A stretch of 64,000 nt of DNA, from IMG/VR virus record IMGVR_UViG_3300041964_000068, positions 1-64,000 of that record; one strand, 5' to 3'. A program made the translations under genes and the position numbers. Below the pieces are notes generated by a model. That model did not search any database. It was given only the letters and a program-made list of their open reading frames with translations, and was not told the origin of the DNA. The stretch is from a virus. This document shows, piece by piece, positions 24,478 through 33,792 of this stretch (positions are counted from its first letter, which is position 1; every line of letters begins with the position of its first letter).

Positions 24478-25775
24478 TCATCCCGTTAAGACTTGCAATT
24501 TGGCTGCGGGTGTAGTTCCACCTGCGAAAAACTGCACATCTCCTGTACTGGCAACAATAATCACAGGATCAGATCCAGTCATTTGAAAAGCATCACAAGC
24601 GAATCGAAGGTTGGCACTAGGTCTAAACCCAGTCGGTAAGTTTGTAATCACCATTCCTGCCGTATAAGTCCCTGTGCGAGTTACTGATCCTCGTAGTAGA
24701 ACTTCATTGAGAAATTTGGTGTACTCGCAGTTCTGAGTAGCCCCGCCTAAGTTAGCAAAGCTGTTTGAAAAGTGAACGATGTCCAGACAGGAGCGCCGTT
24801 CGTATCTTCAAGCTGCCAGAATCCCCCCAGGTTGTATAAACGTCGCCGAACTGATGTAGAACCGATCGCCAGTGTGCCCTGAAGGGAAATGCCGTTGCCG
24901 TCGAACAAAGTGATCGTGTGTGAGCCGTTGTTTTGAATTGTGACGCGCTGACCGTTTGAACCTGTGCCGATTTGCGGGTTTGAGGTGAGCGTGATGGCGG
25001 CGGCGGACGTGACTGGACAGATCTGACTGGCGACACTCGCAGTAATTGCAATCGTGCTGGTAGCGGTAATCGCCTGCGAGGAATTGACGAGCGGGGGCGC
25101 TGCTGCCTCCCGCTGCGGGCTTGACGGCTCCAAGCATTATGATCCTCCCCAAAGTAGCTGTAGCGTGGTGTTGGTGCGGCAGAGGCGCGAATCCGGATCG
25201 CTTGGGCGAAGAAATCGCGCAAGTCAAACGCCAGGATCACCTTTCCGGTCGTGGCGGCAAGCAGGGTCGGATCAACGTTTGAGCCGTTTGTGTCACCACT
25301 CAAGCGCAAAATCGAGTTAGCGAAGGCGCGGTTTAAAATGCGTTCCGGTGTTCAAATGAATCTGCATATCGCTGTCTGCATGAGCGCGAGTCGCGATTTC
25401 AAGACCTGTGAGCGGGTTGCCTCCGGTGTTGTTGATTTGAATCCGAAAGCGGGTAAAACCCTCGGTGACGATCGTCTGCCCAGCGCTAGCCGTCAACGCC
25501 ACGCCCCCCGTCACCGTCAATGTCGCGGTTGTGCGTAGGTCGCGTTGGCAATAGTATTAACCGCTAGCCGCCCCGAAACCAGATTCGCAGGGAGCCTGTT
25601 CTCGGTATCAACCAAGTTGCGTTATCGTTACGAGGTTGGTGTTGACGGTATCGAGCTTGGCGTTTGCGCCGGGGTCAATTCTGATGAAATCATCCCCAGC
25701 GCCGCCATTGTCCTCGACTCGCGTTGAGCGCGGCGTGTTGACTCCATCGATATACGGTCGTGTAACAATTGCCAT
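24478..25775 (-). pseudogene. Tail fibre-like protein, frameshifted
   Basis: ATG 25775 gives MAIVTRPYIDGVNTPRSTRV. Later pieces in other frames read VDTENRLPANLVSGRLAVNT, GQTIVTEGFTRFRIQINNTG, DLRDFFAQAIRIRASAAPTP, GQRVTIQNNGSHTITLFDG, FWQLEDTNGAPVWTSF and finally VLLRGSVTRTGTYTAGMVIT, NLPTGFRPSANLRFACDAFQ. The last block, with VTRTGTYTAGMVITNLPTGF, is a common C-terminal module of phage fibre and appendage proteins. The gene follows J directly, the usual place for a side-fibre or fibre gene. About 430 residues if the shifts are errors. Confidence 0.55.
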
Positions 25776-25790
25776 AATTTCAACCTATGC

Positions 25791-27263
25791 CTAAATCAAT
25801 ACAAGTGCCTGTGAACGAGTCAAATTCAGGCTTCCGTTCGCCGCCGTCACGACAGGAGAACTCACCCGCCAATCTGATATCTTGCCGTTGAGGTCGATCG
25901 CCGCCACGCGAATAAAATAAGTACCCTGGCTGACACCTTCAAAGCGCGTTTCATAGCTCCCCTTAATCACCGTGCGCGTATCCTGCCAGGTGATTCCGTC
26001 GCGAGAGTATTCCACGTACACGGCTTTAATCAAAGCGGCAGTCGCGGCGTTCAGCGTCCAGCCCGCCACGAGGGGTGTAATCGATCGTCGTATTCCTATC
26101 ACCGCAATAGCGCCAGCCGTCACAGCAGCAGGCGGCGTGACAACGGTGGGGATTGAGAATCGCGTCGGCGCGGCCTCAACTTCGACCTGGCTTTCGATCG
26201 CGGCGTACTTGCTGGGGTTGTACTCGATCGCGTTAATTTCAACCCGCGTCGGATCTCCGGCCTTGGGTGCAACGCTCACCACGCGAAAGGTCTGAGGCTG
26301 CACATTAGGGTCACGGACAATCCAGTTGGACTCCGCGAGCGGAACTTCCGAGAAAGCTGCTGTAACAGCAATTACGCTGGCGACACCTGTCCCTGAAATC
26401 GTGCGGGTTTGCAGCGCACCGGACGGCAGCATAACCGTGATCGTGAAACCCGCGCCAACCACGACCGGAGAATCGAGGGTGACAGTCGTAGCGGTGGCGG
26501 CGGCAATCAAACCGCCGTAGCGAATATTGGCAAATTCATCGTCTGCAACTTGAATCACCTCGCCGGGGCGGCAGTAAGCGGCGAAGCTACGAGCGGTAAA
26601 CGAAACACTGCGAGTTTCATAACGGCTCGAATACAGCGCCCAGCGCCCTACCCGAATTGCCAGCGCCCGCGACGTACAGCCGAAGGCGGCGATTTCGATT
26701 TCGCGAATGCCGTACTTGTTAATCCCAACAACATCCTCAACCGTCTCAACCGCTCGCTGGTACTCGTCTTCGGGGTCGTTCCAGGTCACACGCGCAACCG
26801 TGTGACGAGCGCGAATCGCCGTGCTGGAGTAGGTAAACCTGCCTGAAATATCCGCCTGGGTGAACTGCCGCACCGGAGTAGCGGGGCGATCTTGCCAGAA
26901 TTTAACAATCCCGCCGCTCCAGTACGGCTTCATGTGGCAAGCGCTGCAAAATGCGTTAATCACCTCCCACGCTTTTTCTCCCGACTGCAACTGCGTGTTA
27001 CAGCTATACCGCCGTTCGCTATAGCCAAGTCCAGTGGGGAGCATCTGATTGTTGTAGACCGAGCATTCGTACAAGTTCCATTTATCAATCAGCGAATCCT
27101 CGATCGAGCGCCCCAGGCCGTAGCGATTATTCGTGAGCAGATCAAATAAATGCCACACCGGATCGGCGCAGGCTTTCGAGGGAACGTAAAACGTGCCGTT
27201 CCAGGCTCCCGAAAAGTTCAGCCCGCGATCGGCGGCAACGGTGGCGTTAGAGGGAATCCGCAC
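25791..27263 (-). CDS. Tail tip attachment protein J-like, C-terminal part
   Basis: 490 residues of the lambda gpJ/host-specificity family. It includes RIPSNATVAADRGLNFSGAW, then WHLFDLLTNNRYGLGRSIED, the Cys/Trp-rich EKAWEVINAFCSACHMKPYW, the barrel core and a C-terminal fibronectin-III-like part (WTLNAATAALIKAVYVEYSR). The frame begins in the middle of the gene; the N-terminal part is in the overlapping frame 27218-28470, with a single shift near 27460. J sits at the tail tip and binds the host receptor. Confidence 0.75.
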   Translation of the reverse strand: MRIPSNATVAADRGLNFSGAWNGTFYVPSKACADPVWHLFDLLTNNRYGLGRSIEDSLIDKWNLYECSVYNNQMLPTGLGYSERRYSCNTQLQSGEKAWEVINAFCSACHMKPYWSGGIVKFWQDRPATPVRQFTQADISGRFTYSSTAIRARHTVARVTWNDPEDEYQRAVETVEDVVGINKYGIREIEIAAFGCTSRALAIRVGRWALYSSRYETRSVSFTARSFAAYCRPGEVIQVADDEFANIRYGGLIAAATATTVTLDSPVVVGAGFTITVMLPSGALQTRTISGTGVASVIAVTAAFSEVPLAESNWIVRDPNVQPQTFRVVSVAPKAGDPTRVEINAIEYNPSKYAAIESQVEVEAAPTRFSIPTVVTPPAAVTAGAIAVIGIRRSITPLVAGWTLNAATAALIKAVYVEYSRDGITWQDTRTVIKGSYETRFEGVSQGTYFIRVAAIDLNGKISDWRVSSPVVTAANGSLNLTRSQALVLI

Positions 27264-28470
27264 TCGCCGCCCCGCAATCTTGTACTGTCGCTGCGGGATA
27301 GAGGAGAACTGCTCAGGCTGAAAATCAAGCAGGACGTAGGCGGTGTAGGGATAGTTGAGCTTGTTTTGGATGACCTCGGTGTAGCTTGACCACTGGAGTT
27401 TTTGGACTTTTTTCTGTGAGGTTGAGTCGCTAGAAATCTTGGTGATCCTGACCTGAACGTATCAACCGTGCCGCCTTGGTTGTTCACCTTGAAGGCGTAC
27501 TCAAGCTCGGTGGGGCTGGAGAATTTGCCTTGCAGGTTTTTCTGATAGCGCGTCTGCCAAGCCGCTCCGCCCTGCTTCACCTCAATGCGGTACTCGATAT
27601 CCGTGCCCGAAACGTCGCCATCGTCTTCATATTTGACAAGCGTTACCGCAATCCGCACCCGGATCAGGTCAAGCTCGCTATTAACGATCGATCGGGTTGT
27701 TGCGCCCAGTGAGTTTTTCACCTCGACGTTGACGCTTGTTTCTGAGGCGATTTCTTCGCCATCGCCTGCAATAATGCTTTGCCCCGGCGAACCCCGGCGC
27801 AATTTGTACTTGAAGCCCTTAAAGTTGAGCGAACCGTCTGCGTTTTGTACCGGGGTCTTATCGAGCAAGATACCTTTACGAGCGCCAACTAGCCCCTCAA
27901 TCTGCCCCTCAGAAATTGCCTCAAGCACATAGGCTCTACTGGTCGATCGGCCTGTGTCGTCGGCCTCTTGCGGCGATCCAGCGCTCTTGCCGCCGCCCAT
28001 GTTGCTAACGCGAATACCGTGTTCGCCTACTAGGTAGGTGTGAGTGTATGCAACCGTGATGTTGTAGACCGTCTCGGTGCTGCGATAGCGCCACCCTAAG
28101 AGCTTGCGGGCAAGATTCGCGCCATCATAAAGCAGATCTCCCGGCGACAGCTTTCCGACTTCCTCGAAAGCTGTCTCACCGCCTAAGTAGCCTGCGACAA
28201 ACCAGTGATTCGGCGTGGCGGGAATCATCCCGCCCTCATAGTCGTACTCCCAGACACCGTGCCCTTCGTGGATATGGGTTTCGGTAACGTAGGAGCTAAC
28301 CACGTTGCCGCGCTTGTCAAAGCAGTAAACGTAATCTCCGACATCTAGCTCGCAAATTGGCCTCAAGCCGAGCGGCGTCTGCACACAGACATCCGCCGGA
28401 AAGCAGCCGCCGAAGCTGCCGGAAAGAAGGGGAGGGCGTTCTCGGTCTTCGCAGGGTTAGCTGTCTTCAT
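27218..28470 (-). CDS. Tail tip protein J-like, N-terminal part with embedded Hint domain
   Basis: ATG 28470 (MKTANPAKTENA) needs one shift near 28425 to reach GSFGG and then a Hint domain (28001-28405). After it the J N-terminus follows: STSRAYVLEAISEGQIEGLV, GSLNFKGFKYKLRRGSPGQS, SVNVEVKNSLGATTRS, DLIRVRIAVTLVKYEDDGD, EYAFKVNNQGGTVDTF. Another shift near 27460 leads into the C-terminal part. So J here is ~890 residues, ~135 of them the Hint insertion. Longest open piece is 27218-28384. Confidence 0.7.
28001..28405 (-). other. Hint (intein-like/BIL) domain inside J
   Basis: About 135 residues. Block A: Cys at the start (CFPADVCVQTPLGLRPICEL, then DVGDYVYCFD). Block B: ATPNHWFV with T-x-x-H. 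Block F: VYNITVAYTHTYLVGEHG. It ends IRVSN followed by Met-Gly-Gly-Gly. The penultimate His of true inteins is replaced by Ser and there is no Cys/Ser/Thr at +1. Full splicing is therefore unlikely; autocleavage, as in BIL or pretoxin-Hint domains, is more likely. No homing endonuclease is embedded. Confidence 0.7.
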
Positions 28471-28484
28471 CAGACTTACCCCGT

Positions 28485-28496
28485 CTTAAGCTTAAG
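28485..28496. promoter_or_regulatory. CTTA-N4-TAAG operator-like palindrome between J and HNH
   Basis: CTTAAGCTTAAG lies between the divergent J (ATG 28470) and HNH (ATG 28575) genes, just before a possible -10 for the HNH gene (ATAAAAT at 28500). A CCCCG/CGGGG hairpin follows in the HNH leader. Confidence 0.4.
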
Positions 28497-28574
28497 CTTG
28501 ATAAAATAGAGACGAAAACACCCCGCGATGCTGGACACATCCGGGGAACGGAACGCCTAACAGGAGTAGGGTTC

Positions 28575-29247
28575 ATGAATATTCTACCGATTTCTGTCGA
28601 AGAGTTTTCGATTGCAGAAATTGAGCGGTTTTGGGATAAGGTCGATCGCAGCGCGGGTGATGATGGTTGCTGGCTGTGGACGGGTAGACTTGACAGAGGT
28701 GGATACGGCTCGGTCTGGCGAGGCAGGAAAAAAAGAGCTACACCTGCACACAAATTTTCATTCACATCTTTGCGCGGAGAAGTCCCAAAAGATCTGCAAG
28801 TTCTGCATCGCTGCGATGTAAGGAATTGCGTCAATCCAAAACATCTTTTCTTGGGGACAATTGCCGACAACATGGCTGACAAAACAGCGAAAGGTCGGCA
28901 GTTGAAAGGAGAGAAGATTAAAGCTTCAAAATTAACTGAGGCTTGATGTTTTGCAAATCAAAGAATCAATGGTTTCTGTTTGTCCGAGCGAGCTAGCAAA
29001 GCGGTTCAACGTAGCTCCAAGAACCATTCGAGACATCCTCAATGGACTCACCTGGAAGCACGTTGGCGAAGACACGAAAGGCGTCGAGCGATTCAGGCTT
29101 AGGAAAAGACTGTCAGACGACGAAGTGCGGCAGCTTAGAACACTTGCCAAGCAGACTTCAACCAAAGCAGCGGCAATTGCATACGGAATTCCGTATATTT
29201 CTGCGTGGCAAATCGTGATCGGGAAAAACAGAAAGAATGTCATCTAG
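28575..29247 (+). pseudogene. HNH homing endonuclease, one frameshift, opposite strand to tail genes
   Basis: ATG 28575 after AGGAGTAGGG. First part: FWDKVDRSAGDDGCWLWTG, then HKFSFTSLRGEVPKDLQVLH, RCDVRNCVNPKHLFLGT and NMADKTAKGRQLKGE, the HNH_3 pattern with H-x..N-x..H. After a one-base shift near 28945 the DNA-binding tail follows: LQIKESMVSV, SELAKRFNVAPRTIRDILNG. It lies between J and I on the opposite strand and its 3' end overlaps the I-like stop by 4 bases. This is a typical free-standing homing endonuclease of phage. ~223 residues if repaired. Confidence 0.75.
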
Positions 29248-29871
29248 CCGTCCTCGTCCAGACTTTCGTCGTCCACCAGCCATGAACGGATTGAAGCGCT
29301 GAGGACTTGTGAACCCACGAGCATCCCGTCATCGAAAACGCCGGATTTGTAGCCGCAGCCTCCGTAGACCAGAGGAAGCCTGCCACCTTGGGCGGTCGTA
29401 TTTTGACCACCATTGAATATGAGGCTGGGCTTCTTCTCGTCGTCGTTTGGATTGGGCGCGGCAGGCTGATTAAACAGCCCCAGGATGCCTGAGAGCGCCA
29501 TCGTTCCGCCAACCAGGGCAAGAGTCGAAGACGAAAGGCCGAGAATCCCCACACCCGCCAAACCCAGACCCAGTAAAGCCGACGCCGAGAATAATCTTGC
29601 CGAAGTTCCCCGCCCCCATCAGCACAGGAGCAATGGTGATCGACTGCTGTCCGGTGGGGTAGTGAAGATGCTTCTCCTCAATATTCCAGTCCCCGACATA
29701 CACCTCATAGGCGTAGCCCCGCTCGTGCGATCGAGCCAGATGCGAGCGAAAGGCGGGGAAGTTCGCCTCCATGCAGGACACGGCCTCACGTACCGAGTTC
29801 ACATCCGCCACAAGCTCGCCCACAAACAAATCGGCTAGCTCGTCTTTGAGAATGATTTTCGTTTTCGGCAC
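29244..29871 (-). pseudogene. Tail assembly protein I-like, one frameshift
   Basis: ATG 29871 gives MPKTKIILKDELADLFVGEL ... SITIAPVLMGAGNFGKIILG. A shift at a GGG run near 29560 continues with LAGVGILGLSSSTLALVGGT, PSLIFNGGQNTTAQGGRLPL and VYGGCGYKSGVFDDGMLVGS, ending at 29244. The order (N-terminal ubiquitin-like part, hydrophobic middle, GG-N-x-x-GG-x-x-P-L-V-Y-G) is that of lambda gpI. It overlaps the stop of K by one base and acts in tail-tip assembly. Confidence 0.7.
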
Positions 29872-30677
29872 TACATCAACTCCTTCCAGCGCAACCGCTG
29901 CACCGTGACATCACGCCAATACGCCCCATAGACCCGCTTTTCAGAAACTCGTGGCGGCTGGAGATGGTGAAGGATTTCGGGCTTGTGAATATCGGTGATG
30001 ATGCCGCAGTGATGCGCGACTTCCCCTTCCATCGTCATCAACACCAGATCATGCTGCTGTAGCGGCGAATCGAGATCGACCGGAACAAACCCGATCGAGG
30101 GCATCGCCTCAGTAAACCGATCCCAGCTTCCCGTTATCTGCTCTCCCGGCGTTGGGGCGCGATCGAAGTCGGGCAAGTCCAGCCCCAACATTCCCCGGTA
30201 GTAATACAGCGCCACCGTCCAGCAATCCGACCGTCCCCACACCCAAGGCCAGCCGAGATAGAACTCCACGACTTGAGGCGTTCCGCTCCGTTCTTGCAGC
30301 GGGAAAGGGTTGAGGCTTGCCGGATCGAAGTAGTCCCAGGTTTTATCTGTGGCGTGAAACAGCAGGTAGGGTAGCTTTGAGCGCTTGCTCTGCCGGATAT
30401 CCTCGAAGCTGAGATAGCCGGGATGATCGTCGGCAAAATGGCTGTGATAGAGCGCTAAGATTTCGTACTTTTCCGAAAGCTGATCGAAATACTTGCGATC
30501 GATCACGAATCCGGCCTTTGGGTCAGGCGCAAGATTATCAGACTCCAGGACATCTATCGCGTCTGTTTCACGGTCGCGCCCAATCATGCCGCAGACTTCT
30601 TGATCTGGGAAGATCTCAGCGTGGGTTTGAATGCGAACTAAAACCGTCTCATCAAACGGGGGAAGTAAATCAGGCAC
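29871..30677 (-). CDS. Tail assembly protein K-like: JAB/MPN protease plus NlpC/P60
   Basis: 268 residues. N-terminal JAB/MPN domain: Glu in EVCGMIG and the metal motif LYHSHFADDHPGYLSFED (H-x-H...D). C-terminal NlpC/P60 peptidase: Cys in WVWGRSDCWTVALYYYRGML and His in EVAHHCGIITD. This two-domain layout is that of lambda gpK, which helps build the tail tip and can cleave peptidoglycan on entry. It lies between the HNH gene and I. Confidence 0.85.
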   Translation of the reverse strand: MPDLLPPFDETVLVRIQTHAEIFPDQEVCGMIGRDRETDAIDVLESDNLAPDPKAGFVIDRKYFDQLSEKYEILALYHSHFADDHPGYLSFEDIRQSKRSKLPYLLFHATDKTWDYFDPASLNPFPLQERSGTPQVVEFYLGWPWVWGRSDCWTVALYYYRGMLGLDLPDFDRAPTPGEQITGSWDRFTEAMPSIGFVPVDLDSPLQQHDLVLMTMEGEVAHHCGIITDIHKPEILHHLQPPRVSEKRVYGAYWRDVTVQRLRWKELM

Positions 30678-30762
30678 GGCGACTTAAGCTTAGGCGTAAT
30701 TCCTACGAGCTTAGCTGCCAGATCTACCGCAAGGGTGAGAATGATGGAAAATCGCGTTGGGC

Positions 30763-31578
30763 TTATCTCGAATCGCTTTCCACATAGGGAGTAAAACGAT
30801 TGTTCTTTGCCATGTTTTCTTTCGCTGTCAGGATTTGCAGATTTTCAGGAACGTGCAAACCTTGCACCAGTGGATGAATTAGCGGAATGATGTGATCTAC
30901 TTCGTGCTTGATTCCCGTCTCTTCCGTAAGCTGAGCCGCTTTTTGGTAGACAGCTTCGATCGCCTTGAAGTCAGCCCAGGCCGGAGTTGCTTGCAGCTTG
31001 GCAGCGCGGCGCTTGTTTGCCCACGCCAGCACTTTTACTTTGTTCTGCCGTTTGTAGCGACGATTGTCTTCGCCGTGACAGGACTTGCACCACGAAGAAA
31101 GGCCGGAACTTCCAGCTACAAACGCTTTGAAGTGGGACGAGTCAAGCATTTGCTTGCATCTTGTGCAAATCTTCTGCTCAACCAAAGTTTTGGCCGGATC
31201 AAGTTTAAGCTTTTCGTATCGGGCTTTTTTCTGCTTTGAAGCGCAGCTTTTACATTGAGATTCCCTACCGCAAGGTTCCTTTTTGCTTCGGTAGAAAGAC
31301 TCCATCGGCAAAATAACGCTGCATTTCGAGCAGGGCTTTTCAGTAGGCGGAGTATATGGAATCGGGGGATTTAGCTCAAGTTCTTTCTTGCGCCTTTCTC
31401 TCTTCGTCTGTACGTTGATCTGTATCAGGCAAGATTTGCATTTGGAGCCATGCCGTCTCCCGCGAAATGTGTAATAGTCGCCTTCCGGTTTGGGAACAGA
31501 GCAAACAGTGCAGACGATCGTTTTATCGCTAGAAGGTTTCTCGCAGTCAAGGCCGAGTGAAAGCTGTACAATATTCAT
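30763..31578 (-). CDS. HNH endonuclease with tandem zinc ribbons
   Basis: 271 residues. Three CxxC pairs form zinc-ribbon-like units: CTVCSVPKPEGDYY / CKSC, CSKCSVILPMESFY / CKSC, CTRCKQMLDSSHF / CKSC. The C-terminus is an HNH nuclease: KHEVDHIIPLIHPLVQGLHV, PENLQILTAKENMAKNN. Such proteins are common mobile endonucleases of phages. It is inserted between K and L on the tail-gene strand, and its leader holds a strong hairpin at 31610-31639. Confidence 0.8.
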   Translation of the reverse strand: MNIVQLSLGLDCEKPSSDKTIVCTVCSVPKPEGDYYTFRGRRHGSKCKSCLIQINVQTKRERRKKELELNPPIPYTPPTEKPCSKCSVILPMESFYRSKKEPCGRESQCKSCASKQKKARYEKLKLDPAKTLVEQKICTRCKQMLDSSHFKAFVAGSSGLSSWCKSCHGEDNRRYKRQNKVKVLAWANKRRAAKLQATPAWADFKAIEAVYQKAAQLTEETGIKHEVDHIIPLIHPLVQGLHVPENLQILTAKENMAKNNRFTPYVESDSR

Positions 31579-31609
31579 GGCTGAACCTACTGATACTAGG
31601 CTTGGCGTC

Positions 31610-31639
31610 GAACCCTTGAGATTGGCCTCTCAAGGGTTC
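31610..31639. terminator. Strong stem-loop between L and the HNH gene
   Basis: Perfect 11-bp stem GAACCCTTGAG / CTCAAGGGTTC with an 8-base loop, 32 bases before the HNH ATG on the minus strand. It has no long T-run. It may terminate or weaken tail transcription, or restrain HNH expression, as leader hairpins do for some phage homing endonucleases. Confidence 0.5.
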
Positions 31640-31685
31640 ATTCGTGCTTATTGTAACATAAGCCATACGTAATTGTTAAGAAATG

Positions 31686-32347
31686 TCAAAAACGGCGAAG
31701 GCCGGGCATACCGCCAAACGGAAGCACCGCATTCCTGCCAAAACGCTTCGTGCAGGCGGTGAGGGTCTTGGCGCACACATCCTGAGCCGGATCAAGGGTG
31801 CGCCGATTGTCGATCGTGTATCTTGCCGCCCCTGAGTAAGAACACTCAGCCCCGCGATAAATCCAAGGGCAATTCGGTAGGGCGTGTCGTGCGGGAACTG
31901 ACTCCTCCACGAAATCAATCGGCGCGGCAAGTTCAAACTCGATCGCCTGTCCGGGAATCTCCTGAGTCCGCTGAGAGACAGTAAAGCTGTCCATCGCCTT
32001 GATCGCGGTTGGATCAGCGGTGGGCTGTCCGTCGAGGTATCGCTTGAGGGTAGAGCGCAAGGTGAGCTTCGCGCCCTCAATCCCGCCGTAGAAGTAGACA
32101 AGGCCGGAGATAATTTTGCTCGTGTCTCCTACCGTCAGCCGAGGCCGGGGCAACGAACCTTCCCCGGTGTACTGCAAGCCTTCAATACCGCACTCGATCG
32201 GAATATAGGAGACACCGCCGAAGCTGACGCCCAGGTTATTGCAGAAACTAAACGTCTCGTAGGGCGATGCGGGGTTATACCGGATAACTCAAACAGGATA
32301 ATCTCAGCATCATGCGCGAGAGATTGCAGATCGGCAATAATCGGCAT
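31686..32347 (-). pseudogene. Minor tail protein L-like, one frameshift
   Basis: ATG 32347 gives MPIIADLQSLAHDAEIILFE. A shift near 32275 joins it to ETFSFCNNLGVSFGG and then the long open part from 32177: LYTGEG-type start, LTVGDTSKIISGLVYFYGG, EIPGQAIEFELAAPIDF, and the Cys cluster NCPWIYRGAECSY / DVCAKTLTACTKRFG, ending LPFGGMPGLRRF. The four Cys match the iron-sulfur ligands known in lambda gpL. Acts in tail tip assembly. Confidence 0.7.
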
Positions 32348-32349
32348 GA

Positions 32350-32685
32350 CTAACCTACCCCCAGGCGAAACACCTGCTCAAACTTGGCCTGAAAGCTCCA
32401 GCCGTTCACGCCCAGCCATGTCCAATTCCAGCTTTCACAGATATAAGCCACGGCTGAACCCTGCACCGTGAACGGCTCGATTCCTTTTCGCGCTTGCAAG
32501 AAAGCTTCAACTGTGGCGCGATCGGTAACGTTGACCGCGACATCCCAAGCCTGCGAAACCGAGTTAATCCCGTCCCGCGCTCTGCCCTCAACGCCACCTT
32601 TGCCAATTTTGTTGCGAAAGTTGGCGGCGGTGAAGCTGATTGAGTTCCCCCAGGTTGGCATCAAAGGAATTACGGGCAAAGGCAT
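32350..32685 (-). CDS. Minor tail protein M-like
   Basis: About 111 residues from ATG 32685 (MPLPVIPLMPTWGNSISFTA); an upstream start at 32724 is possible. It has NFRNKIGKGGVEGRARDGIN, AWDVAVNVTDRATVEAFLQA and ICESWNWTWLGVNGWSFQAK, the pattern of the lambda gpM family. A second gpM-like domain begins the gene at 21158. It lies directly upstream of L, in the same order as in lambda (M-L-K-I-J). Confidence 0.75.
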   Translation of the reverse strand: MPLPVIPLMPTWGNSISFTAANFRNKIGKGGVEGRARDGINSVSQAWDVAVNVTDRATVEAFLQARKGIEPFTVQGSAVAYICESWNWTWLGVNGWSFQAKFEQVFRLGVG

Positions 32686-32757
32686 GAGTTCGGGTTGACT
32701 TGCGCTTAAGCTGAAGCTAAGCAAAGTCTAGTATCCTGCGGCAGAAGGAAGGACGGA

Positions 32758-33138
32758 ATGACGGAAAATCGTGAGCAGGAGCAAATTCGGGTACTCGAAG
32801 AGAGACTTGGGGAACTAGAAAGAATCACCCTAGAAGATCGAGAAGCAAGGTTTCAGGGCATCGAGCGCAACCTGCGAACGGTTCAGCGGCAGGAGCGGCG
32901 ACAACAAGGCTTACTCCTGAGCTTGGCGGTGGCGACACTGGTCGGGCTGGCGGGGATGAAATATCAGGACGGCAAGTTCTCCTGGTTGTTGGACACAGAA
33001 AAAACGCGAGAGCTAGTTGAGCTTCTCGCGCCAATTGTTTCTACGTTAGGCGTGGGGGCGGGTTTGACGATGGCGGTTCGATCGACCAAAGACCCGAAGC
33101 CTTCAGCACCCGAACCCGCCGAAGACCCAGAAGCCTAA
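32758..33138 (+). CDS. Holin-like coiled-coil membrane protein, 126 aa
   Basis: The N-terminal half is a charged coiled coil (EQIRVLEERLGELERITLED). Two hydrophobic helices follow (about 51-66 and 89-107). This size and layout fit a phage holin or spanin-like protein, but no family is recognised. Plus strand, divergent from M. A possible promoter (TTGACT-17-TAAGCA, 32695-32723) with a CTTAAGCTGAAG spacer lies upstream. Confidence 0.5.
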   Translation: MTENREQEQIRVLEERLGELERITLEDREARFQGIERNLRTVQRQERRQQGLLLSLAVATLVGLAGMKYQDGKFSWLLDTEKTRELVELLAPIVSTLGVGAGLTMAVRSTKDPKPSAPEPAEDPEA

Positions 33139-33443
33139 ACCGACATCTTGGCGGGAGATGCCGGGACAACCTTCCACCCCTGCTTGAAAAGATACTGATA
33201 GGCGGCGTACCCCAAAGAATGCGATGCCAGGTTGTCAGTCTGCGGGATCACTCCGGTCTTGGCAATCAGATCAATTTGCAGCGCAGATCTTTCATTGACT
33301 CCCTGCTTCTCCGCTTCCACCGCTCCGGGATGCGTCCAAAACGGCTCCCATTCGTAGGCAGGATCTAGTCGCCAGTGCAGAATCTTGCGCGAGTCGGTGT
33401 TTTCGTATCCCTTCAACGGCTTCCAGCAAAGTTGTCCAGGCAT
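33135..33443 (-). CDS. Hypothetical protein, 102 aa
   Basis: MPGQLCWKPLKGYENTDSRK... with several Trp residues. ATG preceded by TTAGGAGAAAG, which is part of the palindrome CCTAAGCTTAGG. Convergent with the holin-like gene. No family recognised. Confidence 0.5.
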   Translation of the reverse strand: MPGQLCWKPLKGYENTDSRKILHWRLDPAYEWEPFWTHPGAVEAEKQGVNERSALQIDLIAKTGVIPQTDNLASHSLGYAAYQYLFKQGWKVVPASPAKMSV

Positions 33444-33494
33444 ACTTTCTCCTAAGCTTAGGTTTAGGCCAACAGCGAATAAAAAAAACGGGGT

Positions 33495-33761
33495 CTAGAA
33501 TTCGTCTTCAGGTGTGGTTTCCGGCTCCCAGACTTCCAGTAGCTTGCAACCTTGAAACCGAGCGTTGGCAAGCTCTTGAATCTGCTCTACCCAGCTTTCG
33601 CGATCAACAAGTAGCCGGATCTTGATCTGATGGGCGTCGTCTTTGTGTTGCAGCTTAGCATACACAATTCGGGTCAACTCGTCAGGAATCCCCTCGGTGC
33701 TGGGGTGAACAAAGATGATTTGGTGATAGCGGCAGTCGAACGTCTTGATTGCTGTAAACAT
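33495..33761 (-). CDS. Hypothetical protein, 88 aa
   Basis: MFTAIKTFDCRYHQIIFVHP... alternating strands and one helix. No family recognised. Minus strand, in line with the replication genes upstream. Confidence 0.45.
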   Translation of the reverse strand: MFTAIKTFDCRYHQIIFVHPSTEGIPDELTRIVYAKLQHKDDAHQIKIRLLVDRESWVEQIQELANARFQGCKLLEVWEPETTPEDEF

Positions 33762-33792
33762 TTGGTGTTCAAATCCTACTGTTGATGTTGCG

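Noticed and set aside
24332-24586. 84-aa plus-strand frame after the terminator
   Set aside because: It is antisense to the conserved C-terminal module of the fibre protein (LRGSVTRTGTYTAG).
26409-26846. 145-aa and neighbouring plus-strand frames opposite J
   Set aside because: Low-complexity antisense shadows of the J gene.
28001-28405. Complete self-splicing intein
   Set aside because: The C-terminal junction is Ser-Asn followed by Met, without the His-Asn and +1 Cys/Ser/Thr needed for normal splicing.
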